A stretch of DNA of 34,164 nt from Limnoraphis robusta CS-951 (GCF_000972705.2 NZ_LATL02000073.1:1-34164); one strand, 5' to 3'; numbered from the stretch's first letter, positions 17,942 through 27,057 are shown. Numbers and translations are program-made. Notes: generated from the sequence alone by a model not told the origin.

Positions 17942-20413
17942 TTATTCAGCCGCTTGGGGTAACAATTCCCGCTTTTCTCCGCGCAGAACAGTCACCTGTC
18001 CATCGCCATCGACATCAACAATAGCGGTGTCACCATCCTTGATCCGACCCGAGAGAATTTCCTCGGCTAAACTATCTTCGAGTAAGCGCATGATCGCCCG
18101 ACGCAACGGACGAGCGCCGTAGCTGGGGTTATAGCCTTCCTCAACTAAACGTTCGTTGAAACGGTCAGTGATTTCCAGTCTGATGCCTTTTTCCGTCAGA
18201 CGGCTAAAGACTTCGTTGAGCATGATCACCGCAATTTCCTTAACCTCATCCTTCGTCAACTGACGGAAGACAATAATCTCATCGAGACGGTTGAGGAACT
18301 CAGGACGGAAGTATTGCTTCAGTTCTTCGTTAACCAGGTTACGAATGCGGTTATACTGAGCATCGGATTCGTTTTCAGAGAACTCAAATCCTAAGCCACC
18401 GCCACCTTTTTCGATCACCTTCGATCCGATGTTGGACGTCATAATGATCAAGGTGTTCTTGAAGTCTACCGTGCGACCTTTAGCATCAGTCAACCGTCCG
18501 TCTTCGAGAATTTGCAGCAACATATTGAAGACATCGGGGTGGGCTTTTTCGATTTCGTCGAACAGAACCACCGTGTAAGGACGCCGACGCACCGCCTCAG
18601 TTAACTGACCGCCTTCGTTATACCCCACATAACCCGGAGGCGAACCGATCAACTTAGAAACAGTATGGCGTTCCATAAATTCCGACATATCTAAGCGCAC
18701 CATCGCATCTTCTGAACCGAAGAAGTAGGACGCTAAAGCCTTGGTGAGTTCCGTTTTACCGACTCCAGTGGGGCCTGAGAAGATGAAACTAGCAATCGGT
18801 CGGTTGGGGTTCTTCAAGCCGACACGGGCGCGACGAATGGCACGAGAAACGGCTTTGACGGCTTCTTCCTGACCGATCAGACGCTGATGGAGGGTGTCTT
18901 CCATGTGCAGCAGCTTTTCGGACTCGGACTCGGTGAGTTTGTTCACCGGGATGCCTGTCCAACTGGCAACAATTTGGGCGATATCTTCTTCCGTTACCAT
19001 TGGGGAGTCATCCTCTGTGGTGCGGGTTTCCGATTTTTTGGTTTGAGCGATCGCCCGAATTTGCGACTTGATTTCCATCTCGCGATCGCGCAGTTCTCCT
19101 GCCCGATCAAAGTCTTGGGAACGTACAGCCTCGTCTTTTTCTTTGAGGACTTGACGCAGTTCTTTATCCAGTTCTTTGGCCGCCGGGGGCAGTTGGGAGT
19201 TAATCAACCGCACGCGAGAACCTGCTTCATCGATCAAGTCAATCGCTTTATCGGGTAAATAGCGATCGCTAATATACCGGTCTGAGAGTTTGGCGGCTGC
19301 TTCTAAAGCCTCATCCAAAATTTTCAGCTTGTGGTGCTGTTCGTAACGTTCCCGTAGACCATAGAGAATTTCTACGGTTTCGGTAACGCTCGGTTCACCC
19401 ACCATCACGGGTTGAAAACGGCGTTCTAAAGCCGCATCCCGTTCAATGTGCTTGCGGTATTCATCGAGGGTGGTTGCACCGATACATTGCAGTTCTCCTC
19501 GCGCCAAAGCGGGTTTGAGGATATTTGCCGCATCAATCGCCCCTTCTGCCGCACCTGCCCCGATCAGGGTGTGAACTTCGTCGATCACCAGGATGACATT
19601 ACCCGCCGAGCGGATCTCATCCATAATTTTTTTCAGTCGTTCTTCAAATTCTCCTCTATACTTGGTTCCGGCAACCAATAAACCAATATCGAGGGTAACG
19701 ACCCGTTTATCTTCGAGGATATCGGGAATGTCGTTTTGGGCGATGCGTTGAGCGAGTCCTTCGGCGATCGCGGTTTTACCCACACCGGGTTCTCCGATCA
19801 ACACGGGATTATTTTTAGTCCGGCGACCCAGAATTTGAATGACTCGTTCAATTTCCTTCTGACGACCGACGACGGGATCAAGCTTGCCTTCGGCGGCCAT
19901 TTGGGTTAAATTCGAGCCAAACTCATCGAGCGTTGGAGTCTTGGTGCGACTGCCACTGCTTCCTGCTGTGACTTCTGCCGTTTCACCCAGCATCCGAATC
20001 ACCTGAGTTCTGACTTTCGTCAGGTCAACGCCCAGATTTTCCAGAACCCTGGCGGCGACCCCTTCGCCTTCGCGGATCAGACCCAGAAGTAAATGTTCTG
20101 TACCTATATAGTTATGGCCAAGCTGGCGAGCTTCTTCTAAGGAGAGTTCTAGAACGCGCTTGGCTCGGGGAGTGAAGGGAATTTCAACGGCAACAAATCC
20201 CGAACCCCGACCGATGATCTTTTCGACCTCGATCCGGGCATCTTTGAGGTTAACCCCCATAGATTTGAGTACCTTGGCAGCAACGCCTGTTCCTTCTCCA
20301 ATCAGACCCAGAAGGATCTGCTCGGTTCCCACAAAGTTATGACCCAGGCGACGTGCCTCCTCCTGGGCTAACATGATTACCTTAATTGCTTTTTCTGTGA
20401 AGCGTTCAAACAT
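17942..20413 (-). CDS. clpC: ATP-dependent Clp protease ATP-binding subunit ClpC
   Basis: This Hsp100 AAA+ unfoldase feeds substrates to the ClpP protease. The 823 residues show two Clp-N repeats (about 1-145), the first ATPase with Walker A GEPGVGKT at 207-214 and Walker B VILVIDE at 273-279, and a middle region of UVR type at about 415-455. The second ATPase has GPTGVGKT at 547-554 and VVLFDE at 615-620. The GLGF loop at 673-676 docks ClpP. All catalytic motifs are intact, and length is normal for ClpC. It has its own terminator downstream and a 570-nt spacer upstream. It is typically essential and constitutively expressed in cyanobacteria. Confidence 0.97.
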   Translation of the reverse strand: MFERFTEKAIKVIMLAQEEARRLGHNFVGTEQILLGLIGEGTGVAAKVLKSMGVNLKDARIEVEKIIGRGSGFVAVEIPFTPRAKRVLELSLEEARQLGHNYIGTEHLLLGLIREGEGVAARVLENLGVDLTKVRTQVIRMLGETAEVTAGSSGSRTKTPTLDEFGSNLTQMAAEGKLDPVVGRQKEIERVIQILGRRTKNNPVLIGEPGVGKTAIAEGLAQRIAQNDIPDILEDKRVVTLDIGLLVAGTKYRGEFEERLKKIMDEIRSAGNVILVIDEVHTLIGAGAAEGAIDAANILKPALARGELQCIGATTLDEYRKHIERDAALERRFQPVMVGEPSVTETVEILYGLRERYEQHHKLKILDEALEAAAKLSDRYISDRYLPDKAIDLIDEAGSRVRLINSQLPPAAKELDKELRQVLKEKDEAVRSQDFDRAGELRDREMEIKSQIRAIAQTKKSETRTTEDDSPMVTEEDIAQIVASWTGIPVNKLTESESEKLLHMEDTLHQRLIGQEEAVKAVSRAIRRARVGLKNPNRPIASFIFSGPTGVGKTELTKALASYFFGSEDAMVRLDMSEFMERHTVSKLIGSPPGYVGYNEGGQLTEAVRRRPYTVVLFDEIEKAHPDVFNMLLQILEDGRLTDAKGRTVDFKNTLIIMTSNIGSKVIEKGGGGLGFEFSENESDAQYNRIRNLVNEELKQYFRPEFLNRLDEIIVFRQLTKDEVKEIAVIMLNEVFSRLTEKGIRLEITDRFNERLVEEGYNPSYGARPLRRAIMRLLEDSLAEEILSGRIKDGDTAIVDVDGDGQVTVLRGEKRELLPQAAE

Positions 20414-20981
20414 GGCAAATTTCCACCACCTGCTGCATACCCGTACGCTAATTTTAGCGTGACACTTTCAACTCCCGAAAAATTAAATGATAATAACAAT
20501 GTTTAATTTTTCTGGGGTAGCCTCTAGGTTGGGGCTGAGTCGTCTGATGCAACTGGAAAAATCCAATTGGGGAGTAGACTAACAACCTTTCCCTTTCAGC
20601 CTACGAAGATTTCTCTTCATGGATCGGTTTTTTGTCTGTTTCTCTGTTGTTGATCGCTAGGCAGTTGGGCTGATTTCTCAGTTAAAGTTTGCCTAGTTTT
20701 TCACCGAATTCTCTGTCTGAGTTGTACAGAAGATTACTGTAACGGAGAATACAGACCCAAGAATTGAACAGCAACTTGATTATCAATTTCAACTGGGGTT
20801 GAAGGAGATAGAAGCTGGTAAGTTCATAGAGCTAACCTACTGGGAACAGAATTTTCATTCTGTATAGGGGTTGTCTCTGGTGTTAATCGTTAAACACTGT
20901 TTGTTTTAGATTTAATGATGGATTCTAGCACAATCTTCTGAGGACGTGTCCTGGGTTCTCATCTGAGTGGGATCGGCTATA
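20414..20981. other. Long clpC upstream spacer
   Basis: About 570 nt separate clpC from the IS element. No gene, tRNA or clear repeat is visible, and all frames are short. On the minus strand it should hold the clpC promoter and 5' leader; a purine stretch GCAGGTGGTGG lies just before the clpC ATG. The rest is unassigned. Confidence 0.5.
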
Positions 20982-21150
20982 TTGACACTCCAACGGCTAA
21001 AGCACGTTGGATTCTAACTTCATCGTCAGAACTTGCTCTACCAGGCTTGCACCAAGTAGCGTAGAGGCTCCAACTCCGTCAGCGTTACTTCGGGACTGCC
21101 CATCCCTAGATTTTGCCTTGAGCAAAATATTGATAGCCGCATTCCAATCC
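20982..21150 (-). ncRNA. Probable TnpB omega-RNA region (3' end of tnpB to right end)
   Basis: In characterised IS200/IS605 elements the guide (omega) RNA comes from the 3' end of tnpB and runs out through the right end into flanking DNA, which supplies the guide. Here the tnpB stop (20997-20999) lies within the terminal hairpin (stem 20990-20995/21005-21010). The guide would then be complementary information from below 20982. The 5' limit given is a guess. No sequence motif alone proves transcription. Confidence 0.4.
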
Positions 21151-22202
21151 CTTTGCAAAATCAGACCACAAGAACAAACGTGGGTTCTGGTGCTGAGGGA
21201 TTTTTTCACAATCACCTTGCACTGACTGCATTCTTGAGAAGTGTACTGAGGTGGGACGGCAATAGCTACTCTTGCGAACTTGGTTGCAAAATATTCAATC
21301 CACTGTCTGAACTGATACCAACTAGCGTCAGCGATTGACTTAGCTAGGCAGTGATTTTTGAGCATATTGGCAACCCTTAAGTCTTCATAGGCTACTAAGT
21401 CGTTAGACTTGCAAACGTGACGCGCTAGTCTCTTAGCGTGTTCGGTACGCTGCCTACTTACTCTTAAGTGTTTTCTGGAATATTTAGCCCTTGCCTTGCG
21501 GCGTCCTGATGAACCCTTCGCTTTTTTGTAAATGCGACGTTGAGCGTGCTTGATATCAGACTCAGCTTTCCTCAAAAACTTTGGATGAGGCTCTTGATGT
21601 CCATTGGAATCTGTGTAAAACGACTCCAGTCCTACGTCTAATCCGATTTCTTGACCCGTTAACGGCTGAATATCAATGCACTCAACATCAATAGAAAACT
21701 GGCAGTAATACCCGTCAGCACGCCGCACAAGCCTAACTCGCTTGATGGACTTAACAGGGTAGTAATGGATGTCCCACTTACCTAAAAGCTTCAGTTCGCC
21801 GATACCTTTGTTGTCAGTAATGGTGATACGTCTTTTGGTTTTGTGGAGCGACCATCCGCTAGTTTTGTACTCAACTGAGCGGTTATCCTTTTGGAAACGA
21901 GGAAAACCTTTTTTGCCAGGTTTCTTGGACTTACAATTCTCGTAAAACCGAGAGATTGCTAGCCATCCGCGTTCTGCAGATGCTTGCACAGCCATTGAGT
22001 TCAGAGCTTTAACAAAGGGGAACTCATTGCGTAGTTCGGTCGAATATTTGTTCAAGGCAAAACGGTCAACTTTGACTTCTTTGGGCGCGTCCATCCAGTA
22101 GCGAATCGCTTTATTGCGGATGAATTGCACTGTTGTGATAGCCTCATCAATAGCTTTGTATTGTTGCGGTTTAGCTTTGATTTTGTATTCGAGAACCAGC
22201 AT
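20997..22202 (-). CDS. tnpB: TnpB RNA-guided nuclease (IS200/IS605)
   Basis: TnpB of 401 residues, ancestor-like to Cas12. The RuvC triad is intact: D189 in GLDVGLESF, E273 in VAYEDLRV and D352 in RDWNAAINIL. The zinc finger has C325, C328, C343 and C345 (ECSQC...VCSCG). The N-terminal domain begins MLVLEYKIKAKPQQ. AGGAGG sits about nine bases upstream of ATG 22202, so it looks translated. The protein is predicted to cut DNA at sites matching its omega-RNA guide, keeping the element in the genome. Codon use and length are normal, with no stop or frameshift. Activity is inferred from intact residues. Confidence 0.93.
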   Translation of the reverse strand: MLVLEYKIKAKPQQYKAIDEAITTVQFIRNKAIRYWMDAPKEVKVDRFALNKYSTELRNEFPFVKALNSMAVQASAERGWLAISRFYENCKSKKPGKKGFPRFQKDNRSVEYKTSGWSLHKTKRRITITDNKGIGELKLLGKWDIHYYPVKSIKRVRLVRRADGYYCQFSIDVECIDIQPLTGQEIGLDVGLESFYTDSNGHQEPHPKFLRKAESDIKHAQRRIYKKAKGSSGRRKARAKYSRKHLRVSRQRTEHAKRLARHVCKSNDLVAYEDLRVANMLKNHCLAKSIADASWYQFRQWIEYFATKFARVAIAVPPQYTSQECSQCKVIVKKSLSTRTHVCSCGLILQRDWNAAINILLKAKSRDGQSRSNADGVGASTLLGASLVEQVLTMKLESNVL

Positions 22203-22225
22203 TGTGTTTTTCCTCCTCGTTGTCT

Positions 22226-22333
22226 ATGATAGGAGCAACAGCTTACAAACTGAGAGACGAATTCCCACACTTAAAAAAGCTCACTAGTATGTGGACTAGG
22301 AGCTTTTTCTGTTCAACTGCTGGCAATTTGACA
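22226..22333 (+). pseudogene. tnpA: tnpA (Y1 transposase) fragment
   Basis: About 35 codons on the plus strand (IGATAYKLRDEFPHL and MWTRSFFCSTAGN) match the region just before the catalytic tyrosine helix of IS200-type TnpA. The HUH histidine motif upstream and the tyrosine downstream are both missing, so it is not functional. It is divergent from tnpB. The coding match stops where an IS end-like sequence begins (22328). It also contains a strong hairpin, described elsewhere. Confidence 0.7.
22274..22308. terminator. Strong hairpin with T tract inside the tnpA fragment
   Basis: AAAAAGCTCACTAGT (22274-22288) and ACTAGGAGCTTTTT (22295-22308) pair over about 14 bp with one bulge. The ends are A5 and T5, so it could act as an intrinsic terminator in either direction, including against read-through into tnpB from the rimI side. 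Confidence 0.5.
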
Positions 22334-22394
22334 TCCTCTCCTCCCTCAAGGGAGAAGATTCCTCACCACGCCACCTTTAACGGGTGGTCGCGTG
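22328..22394 (-). repeat. Orphan IS200/IS605-type end
   Basis: On the minus strand this reads as a CTCCC-TTGA-GGGAG hairpin (22354-22341) then GAGAGGATGTCAA, the classic right-end form of another IS200/IS605 group. A second hairpin lies behind it (CACG/CCACC at 22367-22375 with GGTGG/CGTG at 22383-22394). No matching transposase gene lies beside it, so this is a relic or a non-autonomous palindromic element. Confidence 0.6.
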
Positions 22395-22449
22395 CGGGGG
22401 GGTCAAATTACCCTTGGGGCAAATTTTCACAGGGTTCTGGGATTTTATC

Positions 22450-23049
22450 TTAATTTTTTCTAAAAGGTTGGTGTTGGAAGCGATCGCAAATGTGTTGATA
22501 CCAATCGGCGAGAGTTTGTTCAAATTCCCGATATTGTAAGCCGTTTTTCCAGAGAATCAAAGCATCTTCTCCGGTATCCGGGTAATAATGGCGTCGTCGT
22601 CCAGCTTGTTTAAAGCCAAATTTGCGGTAAAGAGAAAGGGCGGGATGATTAGAAGCTCGAACTTCTAAAGTTGCTCGTTCGAGTTGACGTTGCCAAGCCG
22701 ACTTTAGCAAAGCATACAACAAAGCTTGTCCTAAACCTTGCCCTTGATAATCAGGATGAATCAATAACAGCGTAATGTGAGCTTCTTCTAAAATCGCCCA
22801 TAAACAGCCAACCCCGACTAAAGAGGGGGGATTAATAAAATCCAAATTCGGCACCTCCACGCTTAAATTCAGCCCGGATTTGGGACTCGGAGACTCTTGA
22901 ACCCCCCAAGCGAGTAAATCACTATTGGGACTTTCTAACTCTCGTTGATAACCGGAGAGCGTCCACAGTCCCCCCAAACACTGTTGATCGAGTTCAACGG
23001 CGGCGGGGAGTTGTTCTGATGTTAAAGCAAGCAGTTCTAACCAAACCAC
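22450..23049 (-). CDS. rimI: Ribosomal-protein-alanine N-acetyltransferase RimI
   Basis: A GNAT-family acetyltransferase of 199 residues. The acetyl-CoA binding motif A appears as HPDYQGQGLGQALL, followed by LEVRASNHPALSLYRKFGF, the RimI signature of an N-terminal alanine acetylase. An insert of about 20 residues (ESPSPKSGLNLSVEV) precedes motif A. The start is a GTG at 23047-23049 (complement), giving MVWLELLALTSEQLPAAVELD; there is no strong ribosome site and the first ATG in frame would remove part of the fold. It is divergent from lysA, with the structured RNA between them. Confidence 0.85.
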   Translation of the reverse strand: MVWLELLALTSEQLPAAVELDQQCLGGLWTLSGYQRELESPNSDLLAWGVQESPSPKSGLNLSVEVPNLDFINPPSLVGVGCLWAILEEAHITLLLIHPDYQGQGLGQALLYALLKSAWQRQLERATLEVRASNHPALSLYRKFGFKQAGRRRHYYPDTGEDALILWKNGLQYREFEQTLADWYQHICDRFQHQPFRKN

Positions 23050-23118
23050 GTTTAATCCCTTGTATCATTGAAAAGAGCAGCCCGAGTATTGTTAACCCTA
23101 ATTTTGATGTACAATCTA

Positions 23119-23424
23119 GGTGGTCATTGACCCGCCTGAGTGACTGTGGGGGAATAAGTGCGACTCGCACCGTTTCCGGGAAGCTGAAACCCGCGAAAGA
23201 CGCCAAATCAGTGTATGGCATCGATGCCAATAGAGTATTCAAACGCCTTGAGAACCCCCGAAGACTGCCAAGGTCTAAGGATAGTCCAACAGAGCAGTCA
23301 GCGCCAACTTGGGTTGAGTCAAAGCTGCGGAGACACCTGAAGACCAAAGCTGACTTCGGCACTTTGAGGCTCTGAGCCAATGAAACGCGAAGTGATCAAG
23401 CCATCAGGCGGGTAGTAGCTCACC
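23119..23424 (+). ncRNA. Large structured RNA candidate (HEARO / omega-RNA-like)
   Basis: A stretch of about 300 nt is closed by two collinear stems: GGTG (23119-23122) with CACC (23421-23424), and ACCCGCCTGA (23130-23139) with TCAGGCGGGT (23404-23413), ten perfect pairs. Inside are GTGCG/CGCAC (23158-23170), CGGG/CCCG (23177-23193), the 14-nt palindrome TGGCATCGATGCCA (23216-23229), GACTGC/GCAGTC (23263-23299) and TCAAAG/CTTTGA (23319-23367). GAAA-type loops on the plus strand favour this orientation. Candidates are a stand-alone HEARO (IscB-type omega-RNA), a lysA leader, or a new class. It lacks lysine riboswitch or tmRNA motifs. The identity is my inference. Confidence 0.55.
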
Positions 23425-23447
23425 GAGATTAACTCAATATACATCAA

Positions 23448-24842
23448 GTGGAAAAGTCAGGACTCCAATATCTACCTCAATCTACAGAGATCTCCAAAAC
23501 TCGATCACCGAACCAGGAACTCTTACCCCTGAGTGCGCGGGTGAACGATCAGGATCACTTGGAAATCGGGGGCTGCGATGTGAAACTCCTTGTTGAGCGA
23601 TTTGGCTCACCCCTCTACATTGTAGACGAACAAACCCTCCGTTCCGCTTGTCGTCAATATCGGGAAGCCTTTGAACGTTACTATCCGGGTGAGTCTCTCG
23701 TTTTGTATGCTTCCAAAGCCTGGAGTTGTCTAGCAATTTGTGCGTTAGTCGCATCAGAAGGCTTAGGTTTAGATGTGGTTTCGGGTGGTGAACTCTACAC
23801 CGCTATCCAAGCCAATGTTAATCCCAACACGCTCTACCTGCACGGGAATAATAAATCCTTAGATGAGCTGCAATTGGCGATCGAGACAGGTTGTACGATT
23901 GTGATCGACAATTGGCTAGATTTACAAATGCTAGCCCAGTTGTCTGAACAAATCTCGACATCTGCCCCGATTCGAGTCATGGTACGCTTGACACCGGGAA
24001 TCGAATGTCATACCCATGAGTATATTCGTACAGGTCATCTCGATAGCAAATTTGGCTTTGATCCGAATCAATTTGATGCCGTTTTTAGTGCGATCGCTCA
24101 ACAACCTTCCCTAAGTTGTGTGGGTTTACACGCTCATATTGGTTCCCAGATCTTTGAACTGCAACCCCATGATGATCTGGCTGGGGTGATTGTAGAAGCT
24201 GTAGAAAAAGCCAGTCAATATGGGTTAAATATTTCTGAAGTGAATATTGGCGGAGGTTTAGGAATTCGCTACACTGAAGGCGATGATCCTCCCAGTATTG
24301 ACACTTGGGTAAAAACCGTAGCCCAGGCGATGGTTCAAGCCTGTCAACAGCGAAATCTTGCCCTACCGAAGTTGTTATGTGAACCGGGACGATCGATTGT
24401 TGGGCCTGCTTGTATTACCGCTTATACTGTCGGTTCTCAGAAACAGATTCCGGGAATTCGCACCTATGTGGCGGTAGATGGGGGAATGTCAGATAATCCT
24501 CGTCCGATCACTTATCAATCCGTTTATCGAGTGGTGTTGGCTAACCGGATGTCTGCACCTTTAAGTGAAACGGCAACCATCGCAGGTAAACATTGTGAGT
24601 CAGGAGATATTTTAATCAAAGATGCCCAGTTACCCCAGTGGGAAACGGGTGATATTTTGGCGGTTCTGACAACGGGAGCTTACAATTACAGCATGGCCTC
24701 TAACTATAATCGCTTACCTCGACCTGCGGCGGTTTTAGTCTCCCAGGGAGAGAGTAACTTGATTTTAGAACGAGAAACCTATCTAGACTTGATTCGCCAA
24801 GATCGTCTACCCGAACGACTGGGTACATTCAAGGACAAATAA
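23448..24842 (+). CDS. lysA: Diaminopimelate decarboxylase LysA
   Basis: This PLP enzyme converts meso-diaminopimelate to L-lysine, the final step of lysine synthesis. It has 464 residues and a GTG start at 23448 (the first codon after the structured sequence). The PLP lysine is K90 in LYASKAW. The glycine loop is NIGGGLGIRY, and C383-E384 in CESGD from the partner subunit complete the active site. HAHIGSQI and EPGRSIVG are also present. Intact throughout. It is the first of lysA-cdaA-uppS, an arrangement that ties a cell-wall precursor user to c-di-AMP and the lipid carrier. Confidence 0.95.
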   Translation: MEKSGLQYLPQSTEISKTRSPNQELLPLSARVNDQDHLEIGGCDVKLLVERFGSPLYIVDEQTLRSACRQYREAFERYYPGESLVLYASKAWSCLAICALVASEGLGLDVVSGGELYTAIQANVNPNTLYLHGNNKSLDELQLAIETGCTIVIDNWLDLQMLAQLSEQISTSAPIRVMVRLTPGIECHTHEYIRTGHLDSKFGFDPNQFDAVFSAIAQQPSLSCVGLHAHIGSQIFELQPHDDLAGVIVEAVEKASQYGLNISEVNIGGGLGIRYTEGDDPPSIDTWVKTVAQAMVQACQQRNLALPKLLCEPGRSIVGPACITAYTVGSQKQIPGIRTYVAVDGGMSDNPRPITYQSVYRVVLANRMSAPLSETATIAGKHCESGDILIKDAQLPQWETGDILAVLTTGAYNYSMASNYNRLPRPAAVLVSQGESNLILERETYLDLIRQDRLPERLGTFKDK

Positions 24843-24924
24843 GAAACGCTGTGTTTGATAGGTAAAACTGAGGGTCAAGGCTTACCCAGAGGCTTGCGAT
24901 CTGGGGAGGATTAAGACCATAATC

Positions 24925-24966
24925 GTTGAGGGGAGGTCTTTGGGATTAATTCAAATCCTCCTCAAC
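24925..24966. repeat. Hairpin in the lysA-cdaA spacer
   Basis: GTTGAGGGGAGG (from 24925) pairs with CCTCCTCAAC (ending 24966) with a two-base bulge. A short T run (24973-24976) follows after GAGGCC, so it is at best a weak terminator between lysA and cdaA. Confidence 0.4.
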
Positions 24967-25055
24967 AGAGGCCTTTTCCTGACGGGGATCGAACTTTATA
25001 ACGGTTTGCTGGATTACATACACAAGACCAATAGTTAATCTTATCATCAAGTTCA

Positions 25056-25973
25056 ATGAAATCGGGTCCTAGTAATGACCCTGGTTGGATGCAGTCCTGG
25101 TTAATTCACAGTATTGATATTGGACTGGTCTTTGCTGTCGCATATATGGTGCTTGTCATCATTGGAGAGCGTCGAACGCTCTGGATGGTCAGGGGGTTTA
25201 TCATCCTGATGCTGGCTACAGCAATCAGCAACTGGGCAAACTTGAGATTATTATCAATCGCCCTCAATAGTCTGGTGACGGGTTCTGCGGTAGCAATGGC
25301 TGTGATGTTGCAGTCCGAATTTCGCCAGTTTCTAGAACAATTGGGTCGAGGAGAAGTTTTACAACTGTTTGGAAGGGGGCGCAAGGCTATCCCCGAACCG
25401 GATAGCGTGATTGATCAGATTGTAGAAGCTGTTAAGGAGCTATCCCAAAACCGTACAGGTGCTTTAATCATTATTGAAACCGGAAGCCCCATTGATGAAC
25501 GGGACTTTTCGGTGCCGGGTGTGAAACTTAATGCTGAAGTGTCCAAAGAACTGCTACAAACTCTGTTTCAACCCAAAACATTACTCCATGATGGTGCAGT
25601 TTTGATTCGAGCCTCTCGAATAGCTGCCGCCGGAGTCATTTTACCCCTATCTGAACGGATGGCGTCTCGACAACTCGGAACTCGTCACCGCGCTGCGATG
25701 GGCATTACAGAGCGAGTAGCTAAATGTTTGTGTGTTGTCGTTTCAGAAGAAACCGGATCAATCTCGCTCGCCGAGAAAGGTGTTCTGAATCGACCACTAA
25801 CTAGCAGTAAACTAAAAGAATTACTAGAGGCTCGTTCATTTCCGTCTGGTGATGAAAGAAAAGCAACTCCGATTTCGATTGGAAGTCTCAAGCGCCAGAT
25901 CGGATCAAAGGGATGGGCATTAATATCGCGGGTGTTTCGTCTTCGTTCATCAGCTTCTCGGGAGAAAAAATGA
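25056..25973 (+). CDS. cdaA: Diadenylate cyclase CdaA
   Basis: CdaA makes cyclic di-AMP from two ATP at the membrane. The N terminus has about three hydrophobic helices (residues 17-37, 43-60, 65-85), followed by the DAC domain with the catalytic DGA at 179-181 ([10 protein letters not shown]) and RHR at 210-212 (GTRHRAAMG). A basic C-terminal tail ends in SSASREKK. Length is 305 residues, usual for the CdaA class. The stop codon overlaps the uppS ATG by 4 nt, so translation is probably coupled. Cyclic di-AMP controls potassium and osmotic balance in cyanobacteria and wall homeostasis elsewhere; the pairing with uppS fits that. Confidence 0.95.
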   Translation: MKSGPSNDPGWMQSWLIHSIDIGLVFAVAYMVLVIIGERRTLWMVRGFIILMLATAISNWANLRLLSIALNSLVTGSAVAMAVMLQSEFRQFLEQLGRGEVLQLFGRGRKAIPEPDSVIDQIVEAVKELSQNRTGALIIIETGSPIDERDFSVPGVKLNAEVSKELLQTLFQPKTLLHDGAVLIRASRIAAAGVILPLSERMASRQLGTRHRAAMGITERVAKCLCVVVSEETGSISLAEKGVLNRPLTSSKLKELLEARSFPSGDERKATPISIGSLKRQIGSKGWALISRVFRLRSSASREKK

Positions 25974-26719
25974 CTGCAAAGCAAAGGGTTGTATACGAGT
26001 TACCTGCCGACCTCGATCCCAACCGACTGCCAAAACACATTGCCGTCATTATGGATGGTAATGGTCGCTGGGCGAAAAGTCGGGGCTGGCCGCGTACAAT
26101 GGGTCATCGGCAGGGAGTGGACACGCTCAAAGAACTGTTGCGCTGCTGTCGGGATTGGGGAATTGAAGCTTTAACCGCTTATGCGTTTTCGACGGAAAAC
26201 TGGGGCCGTCCGTTGGAAGAGGTAGATTTTTTAATGGCTTTATTTGAGCGGGTTTTGTTGCGAGAACTACGCGAGATGATGGAAGAAGGGGTGCGAATTC
26301 AATTTGTGGGTAATTTGAAGGCGTTACCTGCTTCTCTACAAGCCAAAATTGAGGAGTCTATGGAGTTTACGCGCAATAATCCAGGGATTGTCTTTAATGT
26401 GGCAACAAACTATGGCGGGCGTCAGGAAATTATCCGGGCTTGTCGGGAAATTGCCACTCAAGTTCAGCAAGGACGATTAAATCCTGATGATATTGATGAA
26501 GTTTTATTTGAAAAACATCTTTATACGGCCGGATTGTCTCACCCTGACTTGCTGATTCGCACCAGTGGAGAAATGCGGATCAGCAATTTCTTACTGTGGC
26601 AAATGGCTTACGCTGAAATCTATGTCACCGATACCTTATGGCCGGATTTTGACAGTTCTGAGTTTCATCGCGCCCTCTGTTCTTATCAAAAACGTGAACG
26701 ACGGTTTGGCAAGATCTGA
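25970..26719 (+). CDS. uppS: Isoprenyl transferase (undecaprenyl diphosphate synthase) UppS
   Basis: A cis-prenyltransferase that extends farnesyl diphosphate to the C55 lipid carrier for wall precursors. From ATG 25970 (GGAG at 25961-25964 upstream) it has 249 residues. The diphosphate-binding MDGNGRWA with D29 is at the N terminus. [26 protein letters not shown] and the C-terminal [15 protein letters not shown] are all classic. An in-frame ATG at 25913 would lie within cdaA and is disregarded. The ATGA overlap with cdaA suggests coupled translation. Confidence 0.95.
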   Translation: MTAKQRVVYELPADLDPNRLPKHIAVIMDGNGRWAKSRGWPRTMGHRQGVDTLKELLRCCRDWGIEALTAYAFSTENWGRPLEEVDFLMALFERVLLRELREMMEEGVRIQFVGNLKALPASLQAKIEESMEFTRNNPGIVFNVATNYGGRQEIIRACREIATQVQQGRLNPDDIDEVLFEKHLYTAGLSHPDLLIRTSGEMRISNFLLWQMAYAEIYVTDTLWPDFDSSEFHRALCSYQKRERRFGKI

Positions 26720-26752
26720 ACTTTCTGGCTAACCGTTTACTTGATCCAACGC

Positions 26753-27040
26753 TTAGGGGCCTGAAAAAACGGCTTCTTCTATATCCTGACGACTGAGGGA
26801 ATATTTGAAGGAGCGTTGGATATCTTGATTTCCTTCTGCGGCGTTAATATAGCGGACTGTGATCTGCTCCACATCTAGCCACAGTTCCGCTTTCCAGGTG
26901 GATCGTTCTATCCGCCAGCAGTGCAGTTCGTGGGTATCTTGCTGACATCCTTGCGATCGCAACCATTCTTCGATTTTAGGAAGGGTGTGATTGTATAAGG
27001 GGGTTTGAGAAGACGGCAAGGTAATATTTTCAATAGTCAT
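26753..27040 (-). CDS. DUF3143 family protein
   Basis: A 95-residue soluble protein belonging to DUF3143, a family of unknown function found in cyanobacteria and next to J-protein genes. Visible features are the LYNHTLPKIEEWLRSQG helix, the WKAELWLDVEQITVRYI core strands and the C-terminal SFKYSLSRQDIEEAVFSGP. There is one cysteine in the helix end and one in the following loop. It lies 17 nt behind the J-protein gene on the same strand, so the two are likely co-transcribed and may work together. Confidence 0.82.
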   Translation of the reverse strand: MTIENITLPSSQTPLYNHTLPKIEEWLRSQGCQQDTHELHCWRIERSTWKAELWLDVEQITVRYINAAEGNQDIQRSFKYSLSRQDIEEAVFSGP

Positions 27041-27057
27041 AGAAGTTAGTTGTTCAT

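Larger units (their letters stand above)
20982..22225 (-). mobile_element. IS200/IS605-type element carrying tnpB
   Basis: The element runs from an IS200/IS605-style right end at 20982 to upstream of tnpB; the left boundary is uncertain. On the minus strand the right end reads as a hairpin CCAACG...CGTTGG (21010 to 20990) followed by AGTGTCAA, the usual stem plus cleavage-site layout of this family. The tnpB reading frame is intact, whereas tnpA survives only as a fragment (22226-22333). It therefore cannot move by itself, but could be mobilised in trans. Confidence 0.75.

Noticed and set aside
18887..19258. 123-codon frame antisense to clpC
   Set aside because: Typical mirror of a conserved coding sequence; codon pattern follows clpC.
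22202..22453. 83-codon frame as a complete small protein
   Set aside because: Only the tnpA fragment inside it is recognisable; the rest is IS end sequence.
23019..23375. 118-codon open frame on the plus strand (and a 128-codon one on the minus strand, 22994-23380)
   Set aside because: Both lie on the structured sequence, have no family likeness, and overlap rimI; stable RNA structure explains the sequence better.
23050..23447. Lysine riboswitch before lysA
   Set aside because: The L-box core motifs are not found; the stem layout differs.
24905..24970. tRNA-like ATTCAAATCC segment
   Set aside because: No acceptor stem, anticodon arm or D-arm can be drawn around it.
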